64,000 bases of DNA from Conoideocrella luteorostrata (GCA_032433595.1 JASWJB010000168.1:1-64000); one strand, 5' to 3'; counted from the first letter of the stretch, positions 12,178 through 24,546 are shown. The notes: a model not told the origin generated them from the letters alone. A program made the numbers and translations.

Positions 12178-12566
12178 AGAATAGCCCATGATTGTATTTA
12201 AAAGTATTTCCCCGGCTCTTGGGAAAAACTTGCTTTGTCGGGAAATGCTATTGCTGAGCACCACAGGATGAATAAAATCAACGATTTTTCTATCTACCAC
12301 AATACTAAAAAAAAAGTTCGTATATAGATGTAGCCCCACAATAACGATTCTATCTTATCGCACGTGATATCAGAGCCTATGAATTCTATCTGCTTTTTCA
12401 CTAAGCTGCATTGGGAACATTGTTGACTTTCAACGCGGGTTGCATGGTTTCGACGCGACCTATCTAAACAGTGCCATCTGTCTCGTAGTCGGACGACAAC
12501 AATCGTGACCAACAACAGTAGATACTTGAGAGCGACGAGCACAAGTAGTCTTTTCATACACCAACA
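12178..12566. promoter_or_regulatory. NOP4/YCG1 bidirectional promoter with CACGTG box
   Basis: A 389-bp interval between divergent start codons. A CACGTG core followed by AT lies at 12361-12366, roughly midway (184 bp from the NOP4 ATG, 201 bp from the YCG1 ATG). CACGTG is the core bound by Cbf1/Myc-type bHLH factors. Assigning it to either gene is inference. Confidence 0.5.
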
Positions 12567-15500
12567 ATGCCTTCCCAAATTTCAAATAGGTCAACGAGAA
12601 GGTCGACCGCAGTATCCAGAAAACAGTCAACAGCAACTCTTAACTCTCGCGCATCCGTTGCTTCGCGCACATCGTCAGCCACGGCAGAATATGTTGATAC
12701 TCCAGACAGCGCCTTGCGGACACAAGTATGCGCTATCTTCCGCGATTCCCAGCGTACGACCGCAACGCATAGAAAACTTGCCGTCAACCTGCGCAAGATT
12801 CATGAGTCATGTTGCTATGTGCCAGCTAAACCAATTGCAGCCATATTGAGCGAATACGATGAGGCATCTTTCAACAGAGAGTTTACACGCTGTGTTATGA
12901 AGATAATGCCAGTGAAGAAGTCAGAAAATGCTGGAGAGAAATGCATCAGGTTTATCGCCTTTTATCTTCGGCACGCTCAGGAGAAGGATAACGACATCAT
13001 GGGTGATGTCGAGGCAGATACTAGCCTGATGCCAGAGACGCCAAGTACAAGACTTACCTCGGAAATTCTTGAGGATATTTTGCCGCTGATGACAGCAAAG
13101 GATAAATTTGTCCGATTCCGATCCACGCAACTTATATCACAAATCATCAACTCCTTGGATGCTCTTGATGATGATCTCTTTCAAAAGCTTCGCCATGGAT
13201 TACTAAAAAGAATTCGAGATAAAGAAGCCATGGTGCGATCTCAGGCGGTGCTTGGTCTCGGTCGCCTTGCCGGCAACCAAGCTGAAGGATGTACAAACTC
13301 TGAAGACAGCGATGACGACCAGGGAACGGACTTGCTCGGAAAGCTTCTAGAGGTTATGCAGAATGATCCTAGTGCAGACGTACGACGCTCTCTGCTAGTA
13401 AACCTTCCCATCCTTCCCAACACCCTGCCTTTTCTGCTAGAAAGGGCTCGAGACCAAGATCCCGCTACGCGCAGAGCGGTTTACTCCCGTCTGTTGCCTG
13501 CACTAGGTGACTTCCGGCACCTTTCGCTGTCTATGAGAGAGAAGCTCCTCAGATGGGGGCTTCGCGACAGAGACGATAATGTTCGCAAAGCGGCAGGGAG
13601 ACTATTTAGAGAACGATGGATTGCAGATTGCGCCGGCATCACCCAGCAAGACGACGCCGTCTCAATAGATCCGGCTCCCGTTAGTTTCGAGGGCTTGCTA
13701 GAATTACTCGAGCGAATTGACGTTATCAACTCCGGCGTTGACAATGGCGTCGGTCTCGAGGCGATGAGAGGGTTTTGGGAGGGACGTCATGATTACCGAG
13801 ATGCGGTCACTCTGGATGACAACTTCTGGGAGATACTCTCCGCTGAATCAATTTTCATGGCCAGAAGCTTTAATGAGTTTTGTCGTAGTGAGGGCAATGG
13901 GCGTTATGAGTCACTGGTGGAAGAAAAGCTTCCCGAGGTAACAAAGCTCGCCTTTTACTTGGAACGTTACATGCAGGTTCTCATCGAAGCTCTTAGGAAG
14001 GTCAATCAGCAGGGTGTGGAAGATGAAGAAGAACAAACTGTGGAACAAGAGTTCATCATTGAACAGATGCTCCACATTGCTTTGACTCTCGACTACTCTG
14101 ATGAAGTGGGCCGGCGAAAGATGTTTACCTTACTGCGACAATCTTTGTCAAATCCTGATCTACCAGACGAAGTCACCAAGCTTACTGTAGAAGTACTGCA
14201 GTATATTTGCGCTCCAGATACTGCTGGCGAACGCGAGTTCTGTAGCATTGTGCTTGAGTCTGTGGCAGATGTCCATGATACAATCGTTGACGACCCCCCA
14301 CCTGATGACGCCGATGACAGTTTTCACTCTGCCAGATCAGAAGTGAGTCGTGGGAGCACACCTACCAACGAGGGCAAACGGGGCCGGGGTGTAGAACTAA
14401 GCGAAGAAGATGCTCGAGAGAAGGCAGTCAGGGAGATTGTCGTTAACATGAAGTGTTTGCACATCGTTCAATGTATGCTGACACATGTTGCCGGCAATTT
14501 GAAGGATAATCCTGATCTGGTCTCAATGCTTAATAACCTTGTGGTTCCGGCAGTACGAAGTCATGAGGCTCCAGTACGAGAAAGGGGTCTCGTTTGCCTA
14601 GGGCTGTGTGCTCTTTTGGATCGGTCATTAGCTGAAGAAAACTTGGGATTATTTATTCACTTCTTCAACAAGGGTCACACAGCCTTGCAAATCACAGCGC
14701 TACACATCTTGACGGATATTCTGAACGTACATGGCTACCAACTTATGTCATCTACTCCTGGACTTTTGAAAGTTTATGTCAAAGCTGTCAAAGGGGGAGC
14801 AAAAGCGCCAGAAGTTCAGGCCGCCGCAGTCGTGGCTGCCTCAAAGCTATTGCTTGGTAGAGTTGTTAACGAAGAAGAAGCTTGTCAGGAACTTCTGAAG
14901 GCTCTTGTTGTCGCATATTTTGACCCATCTTCCGCATCTAACCAGCCGGTCAGACAGGCATTGAACTACTTTCTTCCTGTCTTCTGCTACTCTCGTGCCG
15001 CTAATCAGGATCTGATGCGAGCTATTTCACTGCCAGCCCTACACGCTCTTCTGAATCTGCGAGAGGGACTTGAAGACGACGATGTTGACGTCGGAGAAGA
15101 TATGGTCAGCATGACCTCGATTGGTGCTTGTTTGGTGGACTGGACAGACCCTCGGAAATGCTATACCCCAGGTGTTGCTCTTGAATCTGAAAAGAAAACC
15201 GTAAATGGCGATGTACACCTCCAGCTTGGACAAGATATCATGGACAAACTGCGAAACAACGTTAACAGTAAGACTATTGATTAAAGGTTTTAAAGAAATA
15301 CCGTACTGACGATATCTGCAGAGGAGGAAAAGAAGCTAGTAGCTGGACTGCTTGGTAAACTCCACGTCTCGCCGGCTTCATCAGAGGCAAAGATTCGAGA
15401 CTTATACAAAGATGTGAGCGATGCTGTTGAAGACGGTCTCTTCAGTGACGCTACAAGCCGCAACGCCTTGTACAAGATCCATGTCAGTTTGGGCAAAATA

Positions 15501-15659
15501 GTGAATAGCTTCGAAGAGCAGCAACAATCCAACAGACGTACTAGCCGCACGGTATCGGTCAACATGGACAGGCAGGCTTCGGAAGACAGGACGATCATGG
15601 AGGAGCCCAAGATCAAAGAGGAAGAGCTTGAAGACAGCGCGAAGGCACCATTATACTAA
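12567..15659 (+). CDS. ycg1: Condensin complex subunit 3 (Ycg1/CAP-G)
   Basis: Exons 12567-15267 and 15322-15659 are joined over a 54-nt intron (donor GTAAGA, branch TACTGAC, acceptor CAG). The splice leads into KEEKKLVAGLLGKL and gives 1012 aa, against 1035 in yeast Ycg1. The protein is HEAT-repeat throughout; a clear repeat (RDKEAMVRSQAVLGLGRLAG) is near residue 220. An acidic, Ser-rich linker lies at about 576-606. The Cnd3-type C-terminal domain follows, from roughly residue 620 to 900. CAP-G pairs with the kleisin Brn1/CAP-H to make the DNA-gripping part of condensin in mitotic chromosome compaction. Without the splice the frame would stop at 15284, so the intron is needed. It is convergent with LAS21. 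Confidence 0.92.
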
Positions 15660-15968
15660 AGCTAGAACGGAGTCTGTAGCTCGTGACTACTCAGAACATG
15701 AGGTACCAAGATGAACGTTGAGAAATAATTTACTTGCAATTTGCCACATCCCATGTTGCAATAGAGCAGACTATCTTAGAAGTGCGTGGCAGAGCTGTGA
15801 GAAGGACAAGAAAATGCGCTATAATGACGAAAAATCCTGCCGCATGCTTTTATCATGATTAAAAATGCCTGCTAGCTTGTGCGGTGCAAGTCATGCAGTA
15901 ATGGTATCTAGCGGTCTACCGTACTAATGTGTTTGACGTGATCTTAAACCGGTGTGCTTTCCAAAAGC
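15660..15968. other. Convergent 3' region between YCG1 and LAS21
   Basis: A 309-bp tail-to-tail spacer containing both 3' ends. I see no gene and no strong hairpin. Confidence 0.6.
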
Positions 15969-18918
15969 TTATCTCGTACCAAGAGCAAAGAGAAGACTGC
16001 CTAACCCAATATTTATAGCCAAATGCTGTGCAAGGCTCCAAGCCATGCAGTAGAGGTATTTTGGTGAAAAAACAGTCCAGATGAAGAGGTGGGTTCTCAG
16101 GACAGTACAGGCGGCCATGACGAAAACTACACTTGTTGTTGTAAAGATTGTCAATAAACTAAGATGACGTCGCAAAACGTGCCGCTGACCCTGCTTGTAT
16201 TTTTGCACAAGGGACGAGTTGATAGCAAAGACCCAAAAGATAGATCCTGCCCAGTTGCTAATGAAGGTAAGAACGCCAACCGCAATGATGTTGAAGCCGT
16301 CGAGGCCGTTGTAGGCACTAGATAAATCGACGGAGGATATGGCGTTGGAGCCACCAAACGCAAAGAATGATGCATATTGGAGGAGGACGGATGTGGTCGT
16401 GATTTCAGGGACTGTGAGTCTAGTTAAATCCACAGAATGTAAGAGTATGCTTGAGAACAAGAATAGAGGAATATTTGTGGCTCGAGATTGCGTCATTGCC
16501 AAAATGGTATAGCCATGATGCAACATTTTAGCTGTTTGCAGTAAAATTAGCACCGGGCGAATATGCAAGAGATTAGAGTTCTACAGACAGGTTCACCCAC
16601 CGGAAGACAGGGCTCTTGCACCCCCTTTCCGGGCTTGATAGGCTGCAAGGCAGGCCACTGCTAGTAGTATCATGAAAACAACACGAGCCCTTGAAAGTAG
16701 GGACTGGCCGCGGAATGCATCATTCAATTTCTTGGCGAACCCAGTTACAAGCTCTGGGGCATCTTCAACGGTAAAAGCTAGCTTGAACGCAAAAGCCGAC
16801 GATGCGAGGACGGAGGTGATTGATGTAATGACTACATACGGCATGTCATGAATGTTAGACATGAGCTGAAGCGACGCCGTGAGATATGACAGCATGATCA
16901 TGACCCAAAGTATTGACGGATTTGGGTAGATGAACAATTCAACGACGTCTTGTTCTCCAGCAAACTTTTGACCTGTTTGGTTCCAACTTCGTATTAATCG
17001 TACAATACCGAGAGCGAACAAGTACCTGAAACCTCTAGAAATAGCGTTGCTTCTATCAACTGCATTAGCTGTATGATCGATGCATCAATCAAAGGTACAC
17101 ACGACGAATGAATCACCTTCGTATGGTGTTAATGCCCAAATAAGCAAGCCACAAAGTTGAGGACCAATACCAGAAATGCTGTTCCTCCTCAACGTAACTG
17201 CTTGCAAACATCATTCCGCCATATAACATGGAAATCGACGATAGCGGCAAAAGGTTATCTTGGTTGTGATGTCTAAATTGTAGTATCCCTACAATACCAC
17301 AGATAACAGCTACAGTAGCCAAGCCTTGACCCAACACCAACTTGGAATGATCATAGTTTGAAGCCATATTGCTTATTAATTCTTGGGCATCCCGAAGCCA
17401 TGATAACATGGCATTGAGCCATGATTCATCTAGTTTGAGAGTATCGTACAGAGTATCAGTCTGGCTGTTGAGTCGCTGCCACTCACAAGCAAGTGTATTG
17501 ACGTCCGTAGGCTCCAGGGCACATGGATCGATATTGCCGTTCAAGTCGAACAGTTCATCACCAAACGCTGCTGTGACGATCCCAATAATTTGTTTAGCGT
17601 TACGAACGAGAATTTGCATCTGGTCTTTGGGAGCTGGCCAAAAGGGCAAGAACTCAGGAATAAAAGCGCCAAGGTTGTTCTTGGAAATGGGAATGCCTAG
17701 CAGTGTAGCAATAGTTGGCGCGATATCTGATTGCTCTACCATTGTGTAGTAGTCAAATTCATTCTCTGGCTTTGCTGGCACTTGAAGCTTTGGCAATACG
17801 TCTCTGAATTTTGGCGACATAAAGATCAAGGCTGGCGATGTCTCTCCTGGTGATGATGCACCATGATTTCCGGCGTCGTTCATACCATGGTCTCCACACA
17901 GGACGAACAGGGTAGATTTTAGGTGATCTTTAGACTCTATGGCTTCGTAGATGAAGCGAACAACGCTGTCCATTTCACGCTGTTTTGGAACCATGTTGGT
18001 ACTGCATCAATGTTAGCTTCTGCCATTCTATTATTACGAGGGAAGCGTGTTCCAATCTTGCCTCCGAGGTCCGGATTTATGACCAATATGGTCCAATCCT
18101 AGATAATGCAGCACCATAAGTCCCCAATCAGTATTTTCTAGCTCAGGTGCAACGTTTCTGGTCACATTGTTGTCAACCTCGGTGAAATCCTACGTCGTGT
18201 CGTCAGCGAAAAGAGCCAATACGAAGTCCAGAAGGGAGGATGCACGCACAGACACGAAGAAGCTGGTTGTGCCATCATAGCGATCAAATGTTTCCGGGAA
18301 CAGTTTTAACCAAGTATCATCACCAAACATCAGCAGCTTACCCTTTTTCGCTGCCCTAATCTGGGCAAGCCAGGTGTCTTGGGCGGCAAGAGTAGATGAC
18401 GTGTCTGCTTCATCAAAGTTCAGAATAAGGTCAACAAATGATGGGATAGAGCCGGTTGTGATGGCTTTTAGTCTTGGCATGGTAACGGTTGGCGACCGAG
18501 CATTTGCTGTGAATGGCATCGCAACGCCATTTCGAATCAGGCTGAACCCATATAACTGTAAGCAGTACTCCCAGCATTGGTTAGATAAGGGTTCATGGTA
18601 CCTTTGAGTATATTCAAAACCGGATTTGTCCGAGAAAACAAAGTCGCTGCAGCTTTGTTAACAAAGTACTACCGCGTACGCGTCTGTTTTAGTGACTGTA
18701 GCTAACCTTCTCAATGCATCCACAACCATGAATACGACCTTATCGAACGGCGCATAAGGGGGGTCCTTATAACTCAAGGCATCGTACCGAGCAAGCCCAG
18801 GTAGAAGAGGCTTGTACGGGAAGAAACCAACACCAAAAGCAACAATTGACAGCGGTACCAGAAGGTTAGCGACAGTCAACAAGATGGCATTGCGTCGCAG
18901 CCGAGTTTCCAAAGTCAT
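15969..18918 (-). CDS. las21: GPI ethanolamine phosphate transferase 2 (Las21/Gpi7/PIG-G)
   Basis: Seven exons (18707-18918, 18602-18646, 18250-18541, 18062-18189, 17117-18001, 16601-17025, 15969-16531) encode 849 aa (yeast Las21: 830). An N-terminal helix is at about 12-32. The alkaline-phosphatase-like ER-lumenal domain carries metal-binding Asp67 in VVDALRSDF, the nucleophile segment PTVTMPR (103-109), then FGDDTWLKLFP, HYLGLDHIGHK and CGDHGMNDAGNHG. A multi-pass C-terminal half follows, with WNQTGQKFAGE and TQSRATNIPL. The enzyme adds ethanolamine phosphate to the second mannose of GPI anchors in the ER. Introns 1-4 are each exactly 60 nt, and intron 4 (18002-18061) has a GC donor (AG/GCAAGA). 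Intron 5 (17026-17116) has an alternative in-frame acceptor a few codons upstream. Start at 18918 is the ATG before the signal-anchor. Confidence 0.92.
18002..18061 (-). other. GC-AG intron in las21
   Basis: Exon 4 reads ...CGG AG then GCAAGA, and the intron ends TGATGCAG after a GCTAACA branch site. Using GC keeps the conserved order GHKSGPRS followed by NMVPKQREMD, which matches the yeast protein in register. The only nearby GT (GTAATAATAG) would leave a 36-nt intron and insert about ten unrelated residues. Confidence 0.8.
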
Positions 18919-19337
18919 GGCGGCGTGAGGGCCTGCGTTAGGCCAATTAGAAAGGCACGCAAAGTGAACGGGTCAATCACAAATATGTATCCATTGAGAA
19001 GATCTGAGGCGAATTCAGGGCTGAAGCGAAGGGCAACCCAATGTTCTTCAGTTGTGAGGAGAATCGTTACGTCAAGACAATCAATACAGGGAATGAAAAG
19101 CTCCCATTCACCAGGGGTATGAGCCGACATGCGCCACAGCAGCCACATGGCTCCGCAACCCGTGCAGTTATAGTTTCTGTATTTTTCAACCCATCTGTTC
19201 ACTCGACTCATCTTCAAGATTATATAGAAACAAAACTCTCAGCTTACAGAACGCCGTTGTCCGTCTCCTTTGTAGCTCCAGCGCGCTATTAATCTTCCAT
19301 GTCCCATACCTTCCCAAACTCCCATTGAATTTCAAAA
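18919..19337. other. Spacer upstream of las21
   Basis: A 419-bp region between two minus-strand genes, which should contain the las21 promoter and the 3' end of the DUF2423 gene. A minus-strand open frame running to 19217 lacks family resemblance and is not called. Confidence 0.5.
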
Positions 19338-19870
19338 CTACTTGAATGTTTTCTTCTTTTTGGTCCCGATCCTATCGCTGTACTTGGTGAAAACTATGCC
19401 AGACTTCTTCTGCTTCCTCTGGTCCACACGTTTCTTTCCAGTGCGGGACTTCGGTTTGTTTGAGTCTAGCGCCATAGCTGAAATGGTGAGCAGGCAAACT
19501 ATCAGCATCAAGTTTTTACTTGACCGTTCAATTTTATGCCCAATTTAGGACTGCAGTAGATTTTTGTATGCATACCGGTTTCATCAGTGCAGTCACCGTC
19601 GCCAGCCTCTTCTGCAGTCTCTTTTTCAAATGCGGTTGCTGATAATTCGAGTTAATAAAGATACCACTCTAGAATAGACGAGGGAAGAGCATTACGAGTT
19701 CACATACCATCCATGTTTACATCTGAGGACTCGGGCTTGGGCTGTCTAGCCAATTTCAACAACTTTGCTGAGAGACGTTCGTTCCGGGCAGCCTCGGCAG
19801 GGCTAAAGACGCTTGCATATTTGCGCCGGTTGTTTTCTTTCTTGGTACTGGACCTCGTACTTTTGGCCAT
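19338..19870 (-). CDS. DUF2423 family basic protein (YBL028C-like)
   Basis: Three exons (19708-19870, 19576-19638, 19338-19477) encode 121 aa. The N-terminus MAKSTRSSTKKENNRRKYA followed by FSPAEAARNERLSAKLL is the DUF2423 signature. The C-terminus is strongly basic (SRTGKKRVDQRKQKKSG, then GTKKKKTFK). Introns are 69 and 98 nt with clean GT..CAG ends and matching phase 1 junctions. Yeast YBL028C is a small nucleolar protein associated with pre-ribosomes; function here is inferred from that. The frame is open to 20065 upstream, but the family start is the ATG at 19870. It is divergent from the SUMO ligase gene. Confidence 0.85.
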
Positions 19871-20534
19871 CTTGGAGCTTTCAATGCTTTGCAGCCAAGG
19901 TGCTGAACTGGGTCGCGTGGGAAGGATGTTGGAGAGAAGGAGTGATAAGATAAAAACTCGACTTGCATCGTCAGTGGGGCTCAACAGGTGGGGGACATAT
20001 TTGCTCTGTGGCGTGAGTGGAATGTGGCTGGAGTTCTGCTGCCCAGCATTGTTACTGCATGGCACCAGACGAATTGCTAAAATGCCTCTGAAAAGTAAGT
20101 GTTGGCCTCCACTGGGCAGACCGCGGCATGCCGCTTCGGTCTCACATCAGTCTTTTTCTTCTCTCCAGCTTGGACTTGAACGAAATTTTGACTTCCTCCC
20201 TACCAGGGCACAACCTGGATATCCCAACTTGACCTCAAGCAGAGACAAGTCGTACTGGTGTCACTTTCGAAGCCCCCCCAAAAGCCCTCCGGCAGGCCAG
20301 GCGAACCGGCAGAGTGACTTGATCCTCAGCACGAGCGGCACGGCGGCGAACGTCGCGACACTGCGATAGCGCTAGAACAATTTCTCACAGATAGTTTTGT
20401 TGCATCGACGCCAAGCAACGGCCTGCTGGAGGCGCCAGGCTTCGTTACAGTTGCCTTTTATGAACAATCGAGGCTATATCGTGCCCTCCATCCCTATCCT
20501 CTGTACGGCCGAAACCTTAAAGGCTTGTGCCGCT
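19871..20534. promoter_or_regulatory. Divergent promoter region, DUF2423 gene and SIZ-type ligase
   Basis: A 664-bp interval between two start codons. Open frames on both strands are compositional and lack family features. No specific site was assigned. Confidence 0.45.
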
Positions 20535-22523
20535 ATGTCTTCTCCAACCTCTACAATATCCAGGCTGGAGGTGTCGGGACTATTGCGGCAAGTCCAAGGT
20601 AATCAACTGTTCAACCGTCAGCTTTCATCTGTCTGCCAGGTAAATGGTCTCAAGAGCACCGGTGTCAAGGCGGATCTTCAGCGCCGCATCGTCGACTGTG
20701 AGTACTGTCCAACGAGAGGCTAATGGCAGGACATTTTATTAGTCTTAACATGATTTCCTGTGCCCCCCCCGACTTTGCCTATGATCTATCCTCGATATGT
20801 ATCTTCTTCTGACAACGGTAGCGAATTCTCGCTAATTGTCACTTCCAGTGATTCAAGAAACCGTGAACGCCAACGATGTGTCACGTTTCCAGCAAGTCCG
20901 CCAAAGCATTTCCAATGCTGTCTTGCAACGATCAAGTCCATCATCGAAAACTTCCACCCCAAGAAACAGCATAACAACGATTCCCACAGCGCAGTTCGTT
21001 CCACCAACGACGTCTTTCAATCCAGGCACAAACCCGTACCAACAGCCGGGTTATCATGGAACTACGACAGGCACAAACGGGCGTGCCTCAAACAGCTTGT
21101 TTGCGTCATCTACCAACTCCGTGCTTTTTCACTCAAGTCCATTCTATCTTGTGGAGAATACAATAAGTGGCCCGAAAATGTGTGAAGGTCAGTAATCTAG
21201 CTCTCTCCAAACCGCGACTCAGGAGCATCTCTAACAAGGCCGCAACTTTTGCAGCAATGACCCAGCACCGTAACTCTGTTAACATACCGATCAAGTTAAG
21301 CGATCACCCAAACCTCCAGCAATGCATTAACGACAAGTCGCGCAGAGTGATGATATTTTGCGCTGGAGACATATCCGGTGTGCAGAATGTTTCGTTCCCT
21401 CACCAGTCCGAGCTGAGGGTGAACACCGATGAAATAAAAGCGAATCTGCGGGGTTTGAAGAACAAACCCGGGTCTACCAGACCGGTTGACATCACCCATG
21501 CTCTTCGCTTGAGACCGCATTACGTCAATAATGTCGAGTTCACTTACGCTTTGACAAGCAAGGTAAGCAATCTATCATATGCCACTTTGGCAAATTCAAC
21601 TTCCCCAATCACAGAAGCTGAGTCGTCAAAATAGAAGTTCTATCTCATTGCGAATCTTTGTAAAGTTACCACAGTTCCTGAATTGGTGTCCATTATTTCA
21701 ACCCGCCGAAGAATACCAAAAGAGTCAGTGGTGGTTGAACGTACGTATGGAATAGTCTCTATGGTTGCTCTTATGGTGTTAACATGAATGAACAAATGAA
21801 CAGTGAATAAAAAGGCGCAAGACCAAGATGTCGTGGCAACGTCGCAAGTCCTGTCTTTGAAATGTCCACTCTCTTATATGCGATTGGATGTTCCCTGTCG
21901 CAGCCTAAGCTGCACTCACATCCAATGTTTTGACGCTACGTCTTATCTCCAACTTCAGGAACAAGGCCCGCAATGGTTATGCCCAATATGCAATAAATCT
22001 GCGCCTTTTGAGCAGTTGGCAGTAGACGAGTAAGTTGTAACCGCAATTCTTTATGGCAATACAATACTGATGTATATTGTCTAGATACGTACGGGATATT
22101 CTAGAAAAAACACCAAAAGACCTCGAAACGGTTACTATCGAGCCAAACGGTCGATGGCTGGCAAAAGCGACACAAGACGATAACCAACAACCTTCTAGTG
22201 GTGTCACCTACGAGGATGATGATTTAGAAATTTCAGAAATCAGCGTACTTTCACGCCGCTTGGAGACACCTAGAACGTATACACCCATAGCTGGGACGCC
22301 AGTATCGGCCGGAAGGGACAGTTCAGCAAGTGCACCACGCGGCTCGGGAACTTACAGTGTGAAGCGTCCTGCTGCTGCAGTCATTGACCTGACTTTGTCA
22401 TCTGATGATGATGAGCCGACTGAAAGGCCCCGCAAGAGACAAACCACATCCGCAAATGGATTTAGCGATTTAGATAGAATGGGTTTTTTGAGCGAATCTC
22501 CCAACGGCTATGGACCCAGTTAA
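20535..22523 (+). CDS. PIAS/Siz-type SUMO E3 ligase
   Basis: Six exons (20535-20697, 20849-21187, 21255-21562, 21635-21740, 21804-22029, 22085-22523) encode 526 aa. The SAP domain is in residues about 1-55 (QVNGLKSTGVKADLQRRIVD). The PINIT domain covers roughly 145-300, with GLKNKPGSTRPVDITHALRL. The SP-RING follows, with ligands Cys342, His344 (CTHIQCFD), Cys365 and Cys368 (WLCPICNK). A SUMO-interacting motif VIDLTLSSDDDE starts at Val480 and is backed by acidic and Ser residues. Siz/PIAS proteins bring SUMO-loaded Ubc9 to nuclear substrates such as PCNA and septins in yeast. The start is the ATG nearest the SAP domain; an upstream in-frame ATG near 20460 would add an unrelated leader. The first intron (151 nt) contains a C-run. 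Confidence 0.9.
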
Positions 22524-23708
22524 CAATGGCCATGATACTTTCCTGTGGATCATTTATAGGACGAGGAAGGTTCTCCGGAGCTTGCATTGCACGTCCCATC
22601 TTCCAACCGCCAGCTTATAGCAGTTCCGTCATGCAAAGACGAGGCGTTTTAGTATTTTTAGGGGCATTTTGGTATACGAGATAAATGGCGTTGGGGCGCA
22701 GAGAACGAAGATTCCCCATTGTGTTTAGCCGGACTGGTGCTAGAATGTGCTTTTTGCTGATGAGGTGGTATGAAGTTAAGCTCTATCATGAAAAATGTCA
22801 AATTATAATAGGATAGATCGATTCATAAATTATAGCAACATTTCCGAGGCGAAGAAAGACGATTTAAGCAGGGAACATCGATTTCGCAAGAAAAGAGTAT
22901 GGCGTGCATGCCTGTCGCTAGAAAAATCGTATCGGATTCTATCTTCAATATACTGACAATATTATGGAGTACGTGCCTCTCAAATATATCCCAGGTCTAA
23001 TCTGGCGCATGACACCATTTGTACGAACCCTTACATCCTATTCAATGACAATACTCTATAATTATTATCATATTAATTTTAACAGCTATTCCTTCATCAA
23101 TTCACAAGTTAAACATAGCACATAATGTATTATAACGTTGTTGTTAGTTATGAAATTCGTTTACAGCATATTTTTTATTATAATCTAAAGTAAGATTGTG
23201 TAAAATTGTATGAGTACAAGAACACACAAAACTACAAACTCAGCATTTGCAATGTTGGTAACCACGCCCATGGTGGGCCAATTAGTGCGCTCGTTATCAA
23301 GACCTTTGGTTCGTGTAACTATCGCCATTAATATTTCACGAAGTAGATTGCCGGAGAAGGCACTTCCCTGTCCTATTAAGGCTATTAAAAATTAATTACT
23401 GGAAGAAATATGTTCGATAATAAGCCCGGTTATGTAACAGAAAGAAAGGTGCATGTTTGACCCGCCCACTGAGAGGGGATATTTTACTCCACTCGTGGGT
23501 GCTAGTTACGCTTGATTGGGAGCAAATGTTTGCCGTGCTCTATCGGACTAGACGATTCCTCACTTGGCAGTGTAACTCGACTTGCCGGTACGTCGTCGCA
23601 TCGAAACTCCGGCTCCGGACAGCCATCAGGTCGCTACTTCTCAATTCAGAGATATTGATTGTCTTGACACTTTATCTAACACACAAGACTCAGAAAAAGG
23701 TCGCCAGC
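22524..23708. other. AT-rich intergenic region upstream of trs33
   Basis: A 1.2-kb spacer between two plus-strand genes. The centre (about 23040-23210) is strongly AT-rich. No gene is visible. An open frame joined to the trs33 start upstream of 23709 has no family similarity. Confidence 0.55.
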
Positions 23709-24546
23709 ATGTCTCTGGATCCTGTTATGCCTCCATACAACTCTTCGGACCCGTCAGCTACCTTCTTATCGTCTTCCTGTCTTGATTTTTTGCTGATCGA
23801 GCTTGTCCCCCTCGCCCATCGCATAACAAACGAGCGAGACTCGTCTCAAAGCTTATTAGAAGCAATACATGAGCCAGGCCTAGAAGCAGCGTCAACAAGC
23901 CACCGAGCCGTTAGCTCGGTATTGGCTCACCCTGGCCCTGGCTCTGAACCGCGGAAGCTAGACGACGAAGAGGAGCTCGATATGGTGCATTTCAGACTGG
24001 AAACTCTTGGATATCGCGTAGGGCAGGGTCTGGTGGAAAGGTTCGTTGCATTTCCCCAATATAAAATCCTGTCAAATCGCTTACAAGTATCTGATCTTCT
24101 TTCAGATTTTCCAAAGATCGACCTCGATTTAACGATACGTTGGATGTCATCAAATTTTTATGCAAAGACCTTTGGTCGTTGGTTTTTGGCAAGAATATCG
24201 ATAATCTAAAGACAAATCATCGGGTACGTCCAGCTCTGGAGTCTCTTTCTCTAATCGAAGCTGACTGGCCCTTTAGGGAGTTTACGTCTTAACGGACAAT
24301 GCATTTCGCCCATTTTCGCGCATGAGCACTGACGCTGGTGGCCAGGCGGTTGTGCGGGCACAACCGGTATGTTCGGCTTTACTGTTACCTCTACTGTGCT
24401 AATCCGTGTCTTAGTTTCTCTGGTTCCCTTGTGGGATAGTGCGAGGTGCTTTAGCAGCCTTAGACATAAGCGCAACGGTCCAAGCAGAAATCAACGAGCT
24501 CCCTGGCGCTGTGTTCCAAATTAAAACTCTCAAATCCAAGTCATAA
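23709..24546 (+). CDS. trs33: TRAPP complex subunit Trs33 (TRAPPC6)
   Basis: Four exons (23709-24040, 24106-24223, 24277-24366, 24415-24546) encode 223 aa. The Bet3/Trs33 fold signatures are present: [12 protein letters not shown] near the N-terminus, [46 protein letters not shown] and [15 protein letters not shown]. The C-terminus is [15 protein letters not shown]. An acidic/Pro-rich insert lies between the first and second blocks. Trs33 is a core subunit of the TRAPP tether and guanine-nucleotide exchange complexes in ER-Golgi and Golgi traffic. All three introns (65, 53 and 48 nt) keep phase with the conserved blocks. It is convergent with the malate dehydrogenase gene. Confidence 0.92.

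Noticed and set aside
10019..12184. Ser/Phe-rich plus-strand frames opposite NOP4
   Set aside because: They are antisense shadows of the Lys/Glu-rich NOP4 coding sequence and have no features of their own.
18915..19217. Minus-strand frame of about 100 codons just upstream of las21
   Set aside because: No splice phase joins it to las21, it has no family similarity, and the las21 signal-anchor starts properly at 18918.
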